The notes beneath the pieces are model-generated. The model was not told where the DNA came from and did no database searches. It saw nothing but the letters and a program-made list of their open reading frames with translations. Source: Bacteroidota bacterium (lineage in GTDB: Bacteria; Bacteroidota; Bacteroidia; Flavobacteriales_D; Sanyastnellaceae). Taken from it: a stretch of DNA of 64,000 nt. The stretch spans positions 1-64,000 of the forward strand of contig JAQCFW010000001.1 of NCBI GenBank assembly GCA_027619225.1, read 5' to 3'. Shown here one piece after another: positions 17,972 through 27,304 of the stretch (position 1 is its first letter; each line of letters begins with the position of its first letter). Made by a program: the position numbers and the translations under genes.

Positions 17972-18982
17972 TTAGTCTGTTACAAAAGGGTAATCTTCCT
18001 GAGTATATACGTCCTCGTACAACTCATGCGCTTCAGGTTTGGGGCTTTCTTCCGCAAACTTTACAGCTTTCTCAACAATTTTTTTTACGTCCGCCTCAAC
18101 TTTTTTAAGTTCAGCTTCGCTCATCCACTTCTGTTCTAACAATACTCCACGAACGTAACTAATGGGATCGCGATTTTTGAAAGCATTCACCTCGTCTTTC
18201 GTTCTGTACTTCTGAGGATCTGACATCGAGTGACCTTTATATCGGTAGGTCTCTATATTTAAAAGTGTTGGCCCTTCTCCATTTCGGCCTCTTTTCGCTG
18301 CGCTCTGAATAGCTGCACAAACATCCTCCGGGCTCATCCCATTGACTGTTTCAGAGGGCATCTCATAGCTGTCTCCCAGCTTCGAGAGGTCGTGGACGTT
18401 GGTCGTCCGTTCTACACTTGTGCCCATAGAGTACTTGTTATTCTCAATCACGAATATTACAGGTAGTTTCCAAAGCATAGACATGTTAAATACCTCATGG
18501 AGCATACCTTGACGTGCTGCTCCATCCCCCATAAAACAGATGGTTACATGGTCTTCATTGCGGTATTTATCTGCGAATGCGATTCCAGCTCCGAGACCTA
18601 TTTGGCCACCAACAATACCGTGCCCGCCAAAAAGATTTTTTTCCTTATCGAACATGTGCATAGAACCTCCCTTCCCTTTAGAACTACCGGTAGCTTTACC
18701 GAAAAGTTCCGCCATCACAATGTTCGGATCGGTGCCTAAAACCAACGGATGCGCGTGATCACGGTAAGCTGTAATCACCTTGTCCGTGGGTCTCAAAGCT
18801 TCTTGCATGCCTGACAGCACCGCCTCCTGACCTATGTATAAATGGCAGAATCCTCCGATTTTTTGTTGGATGTATAGCTGTCCACTTTTCTCCTCAAACT
18901 TACGCATGAGGTACATGTCTTTGTACCATTTTCTGTACACATCCTCAGAATGAGGAAGCTTTGTAACTTTCTTCTTAGCCAT
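17972..18982 (-). CDS. pdhA: pyruvate dehydrogenase E1 component subunit alpha
   Basis: A 336-residue thiamine-diphosphate enzyme subunit that decarboxylates pyruvate and passes the acetyl group to the lipoyl domain of E2. The ThDP motif begins with GDGAARQG at residues 152-159 and ends with ENN at 180-182. The conserved GKGGSMHMF and YRYKGHSMSDP stretches, the latter with the phosphorylation-loop serine of mitochondrial homologues, are also present. It is the first gene of pdhA-pdhC and is divergent from the VTC-domain gene, with a 152-bp intergenic region that holds a symmetrical promoter-like sequence (19015-19037). Confidence 0.95.
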   Translation of the reverse strand: MAKKKVTKLPHSEDVYRKWYKDMYLMRKFEEKSGQLYIQQKIGGFCHLYIGQEAVLSGMQEALRPTDKVITAYRDHAHPLVLGTDPNIVMAELFGKATGSSKGKGGSMHMFDKEKNLFGGHGIVGGQIGLGAGIAFADKYRNEDHVTICFMGDGAARQGMLHEVFNMSMLWKLPVIFVIENNKYSMGTSVERTTNVHDLSKLGDSYEMPSETVNGMSPEDVCAAIQSAAKRGRNGEGPTLLNIETYRYKGHSMSDPQKYRTKDEVNAFKNRDPISYVRGVLLEQKWMSEAELKKVEADVKKIVEKAVKFAEESPKPEAHELYEDVYTQEDYPFVTD

Positions 18983-19014
18983 CAGCTTTTAATTATCACC
19001 TTAAAATAATCAGG

Positions 19015-19037
19015 CAAATATAACGTTTGTATATTTG
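19015..19037. promoter_or_regulatory. inverted repeat with opposed TATATTTG elements, divergent promoter region
   Basis: CAAATATA and TATATTTG form an 8-base inverted repeat separated by ACGTTTG. Each arm read outwards is TATATTTG, which matches the Bacteroidota -7 consensus TANNTTTG: the minus-strand copy (19015-19022) points at pdhA (start 18982) and the plus-strand copy (19030-19037) at the VTC gene (start 19135). The -33 elements are not clear at the usual spacing. It could equally be a binding site for a dimeric repressor or both. Seen directly: the symmetry. Inferred: promoter function. Confidence 0.45.
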
Positions 19038-19134
19038 CAAGCTCTAACAACAAGAATAATTTGTCTTCGCAATCAAAAACTATTTTTCTTCATATAAATC
19101 TATAAACCTGAAAGGACTAGAATCTGTTGCTTTA

Positions 19135-19848
19135 ATGGATAGACGGGAAGAGAAGTTTCTTATACCAAACACTTGGTGTGCCCCCCTCGCTAAATCACTC
19201 GACAAAGACTATAAGATTCTCGAGATAAATGGCAACAGGCAATTTGAGTATCGCAATCTGTATTTCGATACACCTGAAAACAACTTTCTTGATGACCACA
19301 TTAGAGAGAGGAAGAATAAATATAAAGTAAGGATAAGATCATATGTAAATTCTAACATTTGCTTCCTAGAAATAAAAGAAAAAAATGTTCACGGGCGCTC
19401 AGTCAAGATGCGAGTACAGCGTACTTCAGAAAAATGGGACGCTCCATTAACAGATTCTGAAAAGCGTTTTCTGTCTGAACGAATCCCCTTCGCCTCTGAG
19501 TTAAGTCCTGTTTTATATATCAGCTACTCACGTTTCACTTTGGCACATTTGAATAAAGGTGAGAGAATAACATTTGATACAGACCTAACGTTTACTTCTA
19601 TTCAAGGTAAAATTTCCAAACCTCTTCAAGGACTCCTTGTTATCGAAGTAAAACAAGCAGAAACTGACAGGAGGTCTCCTTTGTTTGTATTTCTCAGAAG
19701 CCTCCCTGAGCGAACAGCTCAAGTAGGTAGAATAATTAAAATCAGTAAATATGTACTTGGTCGTCTTTCTTCTGACGATAGTTTATCTCCTCGTACGTAC
19801 CTTTCAAAACTCAAAGTTCTAAAACGAGCTGCTAACGCAATAACATAA
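19135..19848 (+). CDS. VTC domain (polyphosphate polymerase-like) protein
   Basis: A 237-residue soluble protein with the fold signature of the VTC4 tunnel polymerase: an N-terminal DRREEKFLIP, then YRNLYFDTPENNF, KVRIRSY, CFLEIKEKNVHGRSVKMR, a middle ISYSRFTLAH and FDTDLTF, and a late LLVIEVKQ and RIIKISKYVLG. The basic and acidic residues of this pattern line the tunnel that binds polyphosphate and metals in yeast VTC. In bacteria the domain is often next to DUF4956 membrane proteins, as here (one base between stop and next start). I infer polyphosphate synthesis or binding at the membrane, but catalytic activity has not been shown for most bacterial members. Confidence 0.82.
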   Translation: MDRREEKFLIPNTWCAPLAKSLDKDYKILEINGNRQFEYRNLYFDTPENNFLDDHIRERKNKYKVRIRSYVNSNICFLEIKEKNVHGRSVKMRVQRTSEKWDAPLTDSEKRFLSERIPFASELSPVLYISYSRFTLAHLNKGERITFDTDLTFTSIQGKISKPLQGLLVIEVKQAETDRRSPLFVFLRSLPERTAQVGRIIKISKYVLGRLSSDDSLSPRTYLSKLKVLKRAANAIT

Positions 19849-19849
19849 C

Positions 19850-20470
19850 ATGATTCCTGCAGAATTTTCATCATTAACCGCCCTTTTAATAGGATTTAGC
19901 GCCAACTTAATTTCAAGTTTAGTCGTCGTGAGAATGATATACCACCTCGCATCTAAGCGCCGCGACTACGTCTTTACTTTTATGCTTGTCTCAACTTCTG
20001 TCTTTTTCCTTTGCACGCTTCTTAGTGGCGTAGAAATTGAGATGGGATTTGCTCTGGGATTATTTGCCATCTTCAGCATCATCCGATATAGAACTGACGC
20101 TATTCCTATCAGGGAAATGTCCTACCTATTTATTGTTATCACACTTGCAGTTATCAATGCTCTAGCTCCTCAAGCCACAGACTGGGGAATCATTGCTGTA
20201 GCTAATGTTGGGATTTGGGGGTTAGCATTTGTTTTAGAACGCCTTTGGTTTGTAAAACACCTCGCCACTAAAATAGTTGTTTACGATAGAGTTGATCTGA
20301 TTCACGCTGGAAGAAGAGATGAACTGAAACAGGATTTAGAAGAAAGAACAGGAGTGGATATTCACTCACTAGAAATTGGAAAATTGGACTTGTTAAGGGA
20401 CACCGCTATTATCCGAGTTCATTTCTACGAAGACTTACAGCCAGACCATTTCGAGGACAATGCAACCTAA
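19850..20470 (+). CDS. DUF4956 domain membrane protein
   Basis: A 206-residue protein with about four transmembrane segments in the first 130 residues (about 10-30, 42-62, 65-80, 92-125), the motif FALGLFAIFSIIRYRTDAIPIREMSYLF that marks DUF4956, and a soluble C-terminal part with alternating strands (VVYDRVDLIHAG...GVDIHSLEIGKLDLL...AIIRVHFYED) resembling a small alpha/beta regulatory domain. It directly follows the VTC gene with a single base between stop and start, so the two proteins very likely function together. The family has no established role; I infer a membrane partner or channel for the VTC protein's product. Confidence 0.82.
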   Translation: MIPAEFSSLTALLIGFSANLISSLVVVRMIYHLASKRRDYVFTFMLVSTSVFFLCTLLSGVEIEMGFALGLFAIFSIIRYRTDAIPIREMSYLFIVITLAVINALAPQATDWGIIAVANVGIWGLAFVLERLWFVKHLATKIVVYDRVDLIHAGRRDELKQDLEERTGVDIHSLEIGKLDLLRDTAIIRVHFYEDLQPDHFEDNAT

Positions 20471-20485
20471 GCCACACTGGGGTTT

Positions 20486-20968
20486 TTAAGCTTTCTTATT
20501 TAAAAGAACTACAGCGTGGGCACTAATCCCATCTTCTTTTCCTACGAAACCTAATTTTTCTGTAGTCGTTGCTTTAATACTGACTTTATCAATATGAATG
20601 CAAAGTAGTTCAGCGATGACTGCTCTCATAGTATCTATCGACGGTGAGAGCTTAGGTGTTTGAAGACAAATCGTTGTGTCTAGGTTACCTATATCCCAGC
20701 CCTTTTCAGAAACTTTTTCCCAACTTTCTATTAACAGCCTTGTGCTATCAATACCCTTGTATGCTGGGTCTGTATCCGGGAAATGATACCCTATATCTCT
20801 CATCGCTAGCGCGCCAAACATAGCATCACAAATTGCATGCAATAGCACGTCTGCATCTGAATGACCAACGGCTCCTTTTTTGTGTGGAACTAGAACACCC
20901 CCAATCCACAGCTCTTCACCCTCCTCTAAACGGTGAACATCATATCCATATCCTATTCTGATATCCAT
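20486..20968 (-). CDS. ispF: 2-C-methyl-D-erythritol 2,4-cyclodiphosphate synthase
   Basis: A 160-residue enzyme of the non-mevalonate isoprenoid pathway, forming a homotrimer with a zinc ion at each interface. The signatures [19 protein letters not shown] (Asp and His metal ligands near 9-11) and [19 protein letters not shown] (His/Asp pair) are clear, as is the C-terminal [23 protein letters not shown]. Its ATG overlaps the porV stop codon (TAATG), so it is translationally coupled to porV. It converges on the DUF4956 gene with a 15-bp gap. Confidence 0.97.
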   Translation of the reverse strand: MDIRIGYGYDVHRLEEGEELWIGGVLVPHKKGAVGHSDADVLLHAICDAMFGALAMRDIGYHFPDTDPAYKGIDSTRLLIESWEKVSEKGWDIGNLDTTICLQTPKLSPSIDTMRAVIAELLCIHIDKVSIKATTTEKLGFVGKEDGISAHAVVLLNKKA

Positions 20969-22230
20969 TAATTTACAGCAGAACCTACATCCAACAAATC
21001 ACTGAATTGCATCCTCAAAGTAAACCTAAGAGTATTCGCTAAAGGATTCGTTTGCGTTGTACTCACTAAGTAGCTTAAATCGATCGTAAACACAGTGTAT
21101 TTCATTCCAGCACCCATCGTAATGAACTGCCTGTTGCCTTTTGACCAGTGCTCAAAGAAGTAACCCGTTCTAAAAGCAAAGACGTCAGAAAAGGTGTACT
21201 CCAGTCCACCTCCAAGATTAATTTCTCTCATCTCTTCACGAAAAATACTGCCTGGCAGTATTGAATAGGTTCCGTCATCATTGAAATCAACAATACCCGG
21301 AGCATCATAAAACGATTGAACAATACCAGTTGCTGTACCTACATCATTTGAATAGCCACTTACGATGGTGTTGCCATCTTGCTGGTCATAAACAGGTGCC
21401 GTAGGTACGAGTAGTTTATTTCCATCTATTGTAAAAGTAATGTCGTTATAATCATCAAGCTCCATCGTATAAGCAACACCTAAACGAAGATTAGCCGGGA
21501 TAAAATCACGAGCTGCAGTTTCTGTGTAGCTCATTTTAGAACCTATGTTAGAAATGTTCATCCCGTAGTTGAATGTCCCTTTTTTACCTCCCCAATTTGC
21601 ATTTTTATTCGAGTAGAACACACTTACATCAGCCGCTACAGCTATGCCTGGCTTAGACTCCGCCCCTGAAACACTCGTTCCTCCAGTTAAATTCGAATGA
21701 ACAAACCGTCCGGCAACTCCACCACTAAATTTATCCGTAAATTTTTGTGAAAACCCTGCATCAAGACTTAGCTCAGCTGGTTGAATATCTCTAATCGTAG
21801 TTCCTACTTGATCCGTAAACGTAATGTTACCAAGGCTGAAGTACCTTAGAGCCAAACCATAAGCTTGTCTCTTATTAATCTTGCGATTCATCGTTAAATA
21901 CGCAAGATTCATATCATCAACTAACGCCCTTAACCAAGGAGCATAACTAAGACTCGTTTCTAGCTCATTCTCAGAAAAAACCATTTTCGCAGCATTCCAG
22001 TGCAGACTGTTGCCATCGGGAGAAAGAGCAACTCCCGCATCACCAAGAGCTCCTGACCTAGAATCAGGTGCAATCATTAAAAATGGTACTGCCGTAGTAA
22101 TTGTATTCATATCTACTTGATTCTCACGGCCACTCGCATCAGGATCGAGTTGAGCAATAGAAGATCCTACCGATAGATTTAAAACAACTGCGATAGCTGT
22201 TAAGTGAAGTAAATGAAATTTATACGTCAT
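20968..22230 (-). CDS. porV: type IX secretion system outer-membrane protein PorV
   Basis: A 420-residue beta-barrel protein of the FadL-like group. It has a signal peptide (about 1-26, ending SSIAQ), and the PorV-typical sequence [39 protein letters not shown], followed by a run of amphipathic strands ending [10 protein letters not shown]. PorV in T9SS binds cargo C-terminal domains as they leave the translocon and delivers them to the PorU sortase in the attachment complex. The gene follows porU by 46 bp and precedes ispF, consistent with porU-porV coupling seen across the phylum. Confidence 0.95.
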   Translation of the reverse strand: MTYKFHLLHLTAIAVVLNLSVGSSIAQLDPDASGRENQVDMNTITTAVPFLMIAPDSRSGALGDAGVALSPDGNSLHWNAAKMVFSENELETSLSYAPWLRALVDDMNLAYLTMNRKINKRQAYGLALRYFSLGNITFTDQVGTTIRDIQPAELSLDAGFSQKFTDKFSGGVAGRFVHSNLTGGTSVSGAESKPGIAVAADVSVFYSNKNANWGGKKGTFNYGMNISNIGSKMSYTETAARDFIPANLRLGVAYTMELDDYNDITFTIDGNKLLVPTAPVYDQQDGNTIVSGYSNDVGTATGIVQSFYDAPGIVDFNDDGTYSILPGSIFREEMREINLGGGLEYTFSDVFAFRTGYFFEHWSKGNRQFITMGAGMKYTVFTIDLSYLVSTTQTNPLANTLRFTLRMQFSDLLDVGSAVN

Positions 22231-22276
22231 TAAATAGTTTTATTCGTCAGGCAAATGTACTACCTCAGATTCTGGA

Positions 22277-25200
22277 TTACGGCCTTAGAACGACAAGTTT
22301 ACTTCCATATTGCGCATATGTACCATTTTCTTTCGTCATTTTAATTTTAAACAGATAAAGCCCGGCGGGCACATCAGCCCCGCTGCCATCGATTAGATTC
22401 CAGGATGCAACATCTGTTAAGCTACCATGGGAAACTAAATCTTTCTTGAAAACTTTAACCGTACGCCCTGAAGCATCGTAAATCTCAACCTCAGCCTCTA
22501 CAAGATTACATACTTGATTGTGGGCAACTCTGAATGAAACATGAGAAGAAGCAGGATTGGGATATGCAATAACTGATTCCAGAGCGACCTCAAATGAATT
22601 AACGACGATGAAGGAAGTAAGTGCAGTTGCACTGTTGTTTTGGACATCCCAAACCTTAAACTCCAAGATATGCTCACCATCCTCCAAATCATTGAATGGA
22701 AATCTTACCGTCCCACTTTTATATGTATCTAGGTCTGCAGTGAAATACGTGTTTAAAACATAGGGGGAATCGTAGGACTCATCTAAGATAGCTTTTAAAT
22801 CATGTCCTATCCCGTTTCCTACAGTATTGATCCCACTCTCATCATAAACTCGGGCGTACAACCAAGGATCTTCACTTGTTACACCGCCTTCAATAAATAG
22901 GGAGTCGTTAATGTACAATGACACTTGAGGCCCTAAATCGTCTATGGATACAGAAGACGATGTTCCTCCAATAACAAAGGCTTCGGAAGCTCCATGTGCA
23001 TCCGTTTTTATCTCGTTGTTTTCAGAAATAGCGTAGCAACTAACCCTTCCATTACCATATGTATAATCAATATCTCTTGGCACTACAAATTCGAATTCAA
23101 AGACACCATTAACAACACTTGCAAGACCTTTGTGAATCACATTCCTGTACATGGTGTAATTAAACTCTCCAGCAACATCATCATTGTCTAAAGTGCTTAA
23201 CTCAGATCTCTTGTCAAAAACTGTTGGGTAAATCTGGCCATTAAATTCTTCTATTGTATCTCCCGAGGAAGTTCCTACATAGCCTCTCATTTTCACCAAA
23301 TCTAAAGACCTAATCGTATCTGGAATTTCTGTGAAGAAAACATTATAGGCAGGATAAGCTAGCAGCATAGCTGGATCTCCTAAAAGTGAGAAATTTCTCA
23401 TATTTGTCACACTTGTTACGTCGGGACTGTTCTTCGTGTCCTTACATATATCTCCCAAACATCTCAACTGTCCAGTTCCAGAGTCTTCATCTAGGACAGT
23501 TTTAAAAAATGCAGTGTTGAGCTCTTGGTTACCACCGCTAAAAACAGTTCTGGTCGTTGTCAGCATCCCTACAGAGCCTCCATCAGGATTGAATATTAGC
23601 ATTTCTCCTGCTGATTCTACTTCAGGATCATCGTAACGAGAAAGCTCGCAAGTTGCAGTCATGAAAACCGGCATTCTGTTTTTATTCGTCCATTCTCTAA
23701 TTGTAGTCGTATTTAGAATTCTCTCGTGTGCCCAACCTCTTGCACCACCATGACCTATATAATCAATAATAAGCGCCCCTTCTTGAACTTTACGTGCTAT
23801 ATCAGCTTCTGCTTCGTCATACCTTTCACCCCCGGGAGTAGCTTCTTGTATATATGAATCTGGATATATTTTAATGACGTCATATTCATTGTGTTCTTGA
23901 GACACTCGCGCCGAATGAATCTCACTATCGGACATGTGACGCCACCCGTCATTGTTATTCCCATCTTGATCGTCAGTAACGAAAATAATGCGATTTCTCC
24001 AAGACCCGTAAATTGATGACTCTCCACCTGCTTCACACTCGGCTGTTGGAGATGATTCTCCTGAAGCTCCTAAGTATGTCTCCACTTTTGAAACAAAACC
24101 TAACGCTTGAGATAGATCAGTCGCTGGGATTCTCCCCACTCCGATAGCTAGTTTGTCGCCAGGAGACTCCCCCATACCATCTTCTAACAGTCCGAAATAG
24201 TCATCAGTCACATAGCTACTGACAGTACTTTCAGAGTTCGAACTTTGGAATGTAATGATGTTTATCTCATCTGGGTTAAGGTTTCTATTCTGAAAGGTTC
24301 CGTCACCCATAAGGGTAAGATACTTAGGCTGATCTTCTGTGTTTGCTGCTCTATCGCGCAACATCATCATAAGCATTTTTATGGATGTTGGATCTGGCGA
24401 ACCAGATGAAAAGGCATCAAAAACCTGACGTTGATTTACGACAGCAACCCTCATCCCTCTATCAGCGTGAAGAACAGCTAATCTTCTCGCAGCTGAGTCC
24501 AATGGCAAAGCGGTCAGAATAACTAAATCCAAATGCCCCAATCCGTGAAGATCTGTTTTACCTACCTTTCCTAAGGCTCGAACATCTTTAGAAGCACTGT
24601 ACCTAAAAGCGACAAATCGTCTGGTTGTATCCATATTCGCTTTAAACGCTAATTCCTCTCCCAAATCTTCAATCTCAACAGTTACAGACTCTAAAGGATT
24701 AGTTATATCCCAAACAGCATCAACAGATTCAGCATTTTCTAATGTGTATCTGGCTGAGTTCGTGAATGAGTTCATGCGTGTGCCATTTATATAAAACTGC
24801 CCACCTGAAACCACCAAATTCTGCCATGCTTGAACCCTTACATAATCTACCCAACCCTGCGCTGATTCATTTCCTGGAGTAAATGACAACTGAACTTCAA
24901 TACCATCACCAGGCATTTCTACCGAGAGAGAAAGATTCCTTTTTTGGGCCAAAAGAAGAGAACTCTCACTGAGGGAAATATCGCTGGTTTGAGATTCCTC
25001 ACCATTACACAACAGGATGAAATCACTGGTTGCACCTAAGGTCCTACCCGCAATTCTAGCATCAACCCAACCGGTGTCACCAACAAGATTAGGTATGTTG
25101 AAACTAAATCCATATAGCTGACTGCCTAAATACGTAAAATGTTCGCCATAAAACTCCCTTCCACTTTTCGCAATATTATGCGATTCAACTTCATGAAATC

Positions 25201-26077
25201 TCCTCGCCAAATGCGTAGACCATTCTTGCGATATCGGCAAATTATTTGCAATCGGACTTCCTATTCTACTGCCAATTAGATTCGAAGGACCATCTATTCT
25301 AAGGTAGTAATAAGCACTGTCCGACCAGTTGTGTTTTTCGTGAGACCAACGCTCACTAGACCCATTCCAGTTCCATGAGTCCACACCTGAAGAATGGAAG
25401 AAAATCGCATCTTCCGAATCGAAAACACCATCTTCTTCACCTTGGGTTTCAACCTTTAAAAGAGGCAGGTCAAGCGGCCTGTCCGTATCGTTATCAAAAG
25501 GCAACATTCGACCCCCATTTCCGTAAAGTTGTATGTTTGAGAAAATCAGTGTGTCTGGATTGACACCCGAAGCCACAAGGTCTGAATACCCTATCCTAAA
25601 AATTCCTTCTTGCCCGGTTGCAAATTTCAACCATGTTCCCACAGATAATTTTGAGTGATCTGGCCAAACTCTTACCACTCTGCTCTCTTCAGCTGGCGAA
25701 CTTCCAATTACCCCACTCCAGTTTACCAACTTCTCAACATCACCATTTTGTGAAATTCTATATTTAGGCGCTCTGAATTGAGCGAACCACTCTCCGGTAT
25801 TCGGTCCTCTTACGACTCTCCAAGGTTGATCTAAATTTTTGGTAATTGTGAAATCTTCAGCATCGGTACCCGCAAATTCCCAGACATAATTGTTGCTCAA
25901 AACTTCAACGCCAGTCCATTTTGACTGAATTTGAACTTCACCTACTAGAATTTCGAAATCATTTTTATTTGTTTCGAACGCAAAACTCACCTCAACTACC
26001 TGACCTATAATAGCGCTAGCTTTGATAGACATCATCAAGAAAAACGAAGCAAATACACGAAGCTGTGTGTATATCAT
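22277..26077 (-). CDS. porU: type IX secretion system sortase PorU (C25 peptidase family)
   Basis: A 1266-residue outer-membrane sortase, starting at 26077 (MIYTQLRVFASFFLMM); a frame from 26125 would add 16 residues before the signal peptide, which is less likely. It cleaves the C-terminal domain of T9SS cargo and attaches lipopolysaccharide. The gingipain-like C25 domain contains the catalytic dyad: histidine in DYIGHGGARGW (residue 776 from this start) and cysteine in MTATCELSRYDDPE (residue 810). An N-terminal beta region with repeated jelly-roll-like strands and a C-terminal sorting-type domain (YPNPASSHVSFRV to KLVVL) flank it. The length is typical for flavobacterial PorU. It is divergent from the porP homologue (127-bp intergenic). 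Confidence 0.94.
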   Translation of the reverse strand: MIYTQLRVFASFFLMMSIKASAIIGQVVEVSFAFETNKNDFEILVGEVQIQSKWTGVEVLSNNYVWEFAGTDAEDFTITKNLDQPWRVVRGPNTGEWFAQFRAPKYRISQNGDVEKLVNWSGVIGSSPAEESRVVRVWPDHSKLSVGTWLKFATGQEGIFRIGYSDLVASGVNPDTLIFSNIQLYGNGGRMLPFDNDTDRPLDLPLLKVETQGEEDGVFDSEDAIFFHSSGVDSWNWNGSSERWSHEKHNWSDSAYYYLRIDGPSNLIGSRIGSPIANNLPISQEWSTHLARRFHEVESHNIAKSGREFYGEHFTYLGSQLYGFSFNIPNLVGDTGWVDARIAGRTLGATSDFILLCNGEESQTSDISLSESSLLLAQKRNLSLSVEMPGDGIEVQLSFTPGNESAQGWVDYVRVQAWQNLVVSGGQFYINGTRMNSFTNSARYTLENAESVDAVWDITNPLESVTVEIEDLGEELAFKANMDTTRRFVAFRYSASKDVRALGKVGKTDLHGLGHLDLVILTALPLDSAARRLAVLHADRGMRVAVVNQRQVFDAFSSGSPDPTSIKMLMMMLRDRAANTEDQPKYLTLMGDGTFQNRNLNPDEINIITFQSSNSESTVSSYVTDDYFGLLEDGMGESPGDKLAIGVGRIPATDLSQALGFVSKVETYLGASGESSPTAECEAGGESSIYGSWRNRIIFVTDDQDGNNNDGWRHMSDSEIHSARVSQEHNEYDVIKIYPDSYIQEATPGGERYDEAEADIARKVQEGALIIDYIGHGGARGWAHERILNTTTIREWTNKNRMPVFMTATCELSRYDDPEVESAGEMLIFNPDGGSVGMLTTTRTVFSGGNQELNTAFFKTVLDEDSGTGQLRCLGDICKDTKNSPDVTSVTNMRNFSLLGDPAMLLAYPAYNVFFTEIPDTIRSLDLVKMRGYVGTSSGDTIEEFNGQIYPTVFDKRSELSTLDNDDVAGEFNYTMYRNVIHKGLASVVNGVFEFEFVVPRDIDYTYGNGRVSCYAISENNEIKTDAHGASEAFVIGGTSSSVSIDDLGPQVSLYINDSLFIEGGVTSEDPWLYARVYDESGINTVGNGIGHDLKAILDESYDSPYVLNTYFTADLDTYKSGTVRFPFNDLEDGEHILEFKVWDVQNNSATALTSFIVVNSFEVALESVIAYPNPASSHVSFRVAHNQVCNLVEAEVEIYDASGRTVKVFKKDLVSHGSLTDVASWNLIDGSGADVPAGLYLFKIKMTKENGTYAQYGSKLVVLRP

Positions 26078-26204
26078 TTTAAATAGTTTGTTGTTAACCC
26101 TGTTTATTTCGCCAAATTTCGTCACTAATCATGGAACAAACGTAAACAAGCGAAAGATATTATTCCTGCTTATTAACTTAAAATTCCGTATTATTGTGAG
26201 TTCA

Positions 26205-27221
26205 ATGGGAACCTCTATGTTGAAAACACCACTAACCACCTTTTTAGGATTCGCGCTTCTTGCGGGAATCATGTCTGTATGCACTACAAATGAAGTGCAT
26301 GCTCAAGATGCAGAATTTACGCAATATTATGCGAATCCTCTGTTCTTAAATCCTGCTTTTGCTGGAGGAAATCGAGATCCAAGACTCGTGATGTCCTACA
26401 GAAATCAGTGGCCCGCTATGAGCGGATCATATGTGACTCAGGCAGTTTCTTATGACCAACACGTTAAAAATATCCAAGGTGGGCTTGGATTAACTGTCAT
26501 GAGTGATCAGGCAGGTCAGAACACACTCCAAACAACTAGAATTACGGGGATGTATGCTTACCAGCAAAATCTAACTCGTAAGATTTCTTTAAGAGCTGCC
26601 CTCGAAGCTAGCTACTTCCAGAAGGCATTAGATTGGAGTAACCTGACGTTTGGCGATATGATAGATCCCCGAAGAGGATTTATTTATGAGACTCAAGACA
26701 CACCTAGAGGTGGGAAAATCCAAAATGTAGATTTCGGTACTGGAATCATCGTTTTCACAAACAAATTCCATTTGGGGTTTGCCGCACACCACTTAAATGA
26801 ACCTAACGAATCATTGGTTGTAGGGTTAAGTCGTCTTCCTATGAAACTCACCCTCCACGGTGGTGCCAAACTCCCTATTAAAACGAACATTAAAGGAGAA
26901 GATGTTGCGTCAATATCTCCAAGCTTCCTTTTCCGTCAGCAAGCCGAATTTAAGCAGATGAACTTAGGATTATTCGTAAACAAAGGACCTTTATTTGGTG
27001 GTGTTTGGTATAGAGGGATCGCATTTACTGAATATAGAGATGCATTAATTGCTGTTGTAGGAATAGAAACAGACATCATGCGAGTTGGGTATAGCTACGA
27101 TATTACAATATCAGAGTTAACCCCTGCTACAGGTGGTGCTCACGAGCTTAGTATGACCTTAAAATTCAACAGCAAACAAAGAAAAGGAAAGTTCCGTAAA
27201 ATACCTTGCCCTAATTTTTAG
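26205..27221 (+). CDS. PorP/SprF family type IX secretion system membrane protein
   Basis: About 338 residues from the ATG at 26205 (MGTSMLKTPLTTFLGF); a second ATG at 26217 (MLKTPL) is equally possible, and both lie within the same signal peptide. A longer frame from 26022 would overlap the porU start and is rejected. After a signal peptide ending in HAQDAEFTQYYANPLFLNPAFAG, the sequence is the standard PorP/SprF beta-barrel, with GLTVMSDQAG, FGTGIIV and RVGYSYDITISEL. Members pair with partner adhesins and with PorE in outer-membrane complexes. Placement between porU and gldJ supports a T9SS function, though many PorP-family paralogues serve single cargo proteins, so I leave the symbol blank. 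Confidence 0.88.
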   Translation: MGTSMLKTPLTTFLGFALLAGIMSVCTTNEVHAQDAEFTQYYANPLFLNPAFAGGNRDPRLVMSYRNQWPAMSGSYVTQAVSYDQHVKNIQGGLGLTVMSDQAGQNTLQTTRITGMYAYQQNLTRKISLRAALEASYFQKALDWSNLTFGDMIDPRRGFIYETQDTPRGGKIQNVDFGTGIIVFTNKFHLGFAAHHLNEPNESLVVGLSRLPMKLTLHGGAKLPIKTNIKGEDVASISPSFLFRQQAEFKQMNLGLFVNKGPLFGGVWYRGIAFTEYRDALIAVVGIETDIMRVGYSYDITISELTPATGGAHELSMTLKFNSKQRKGKFRKIPCPNF

Positions 27222-27304
27222 TTATAGATAGACATTAAACGATTTATTTTCGGACGCGCTTACCTGCAAGAACGATAAACTAACATATTTAAACAAAGAA
27301 CAAG

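Noticed and set aside
26022-26204. N-terminal extension of the PorP/SprF-like protein overlapping the porU start
   Set aside because: The signal peptide begins at 26205 or 26217, and the extension overlaps porU coding sequence.
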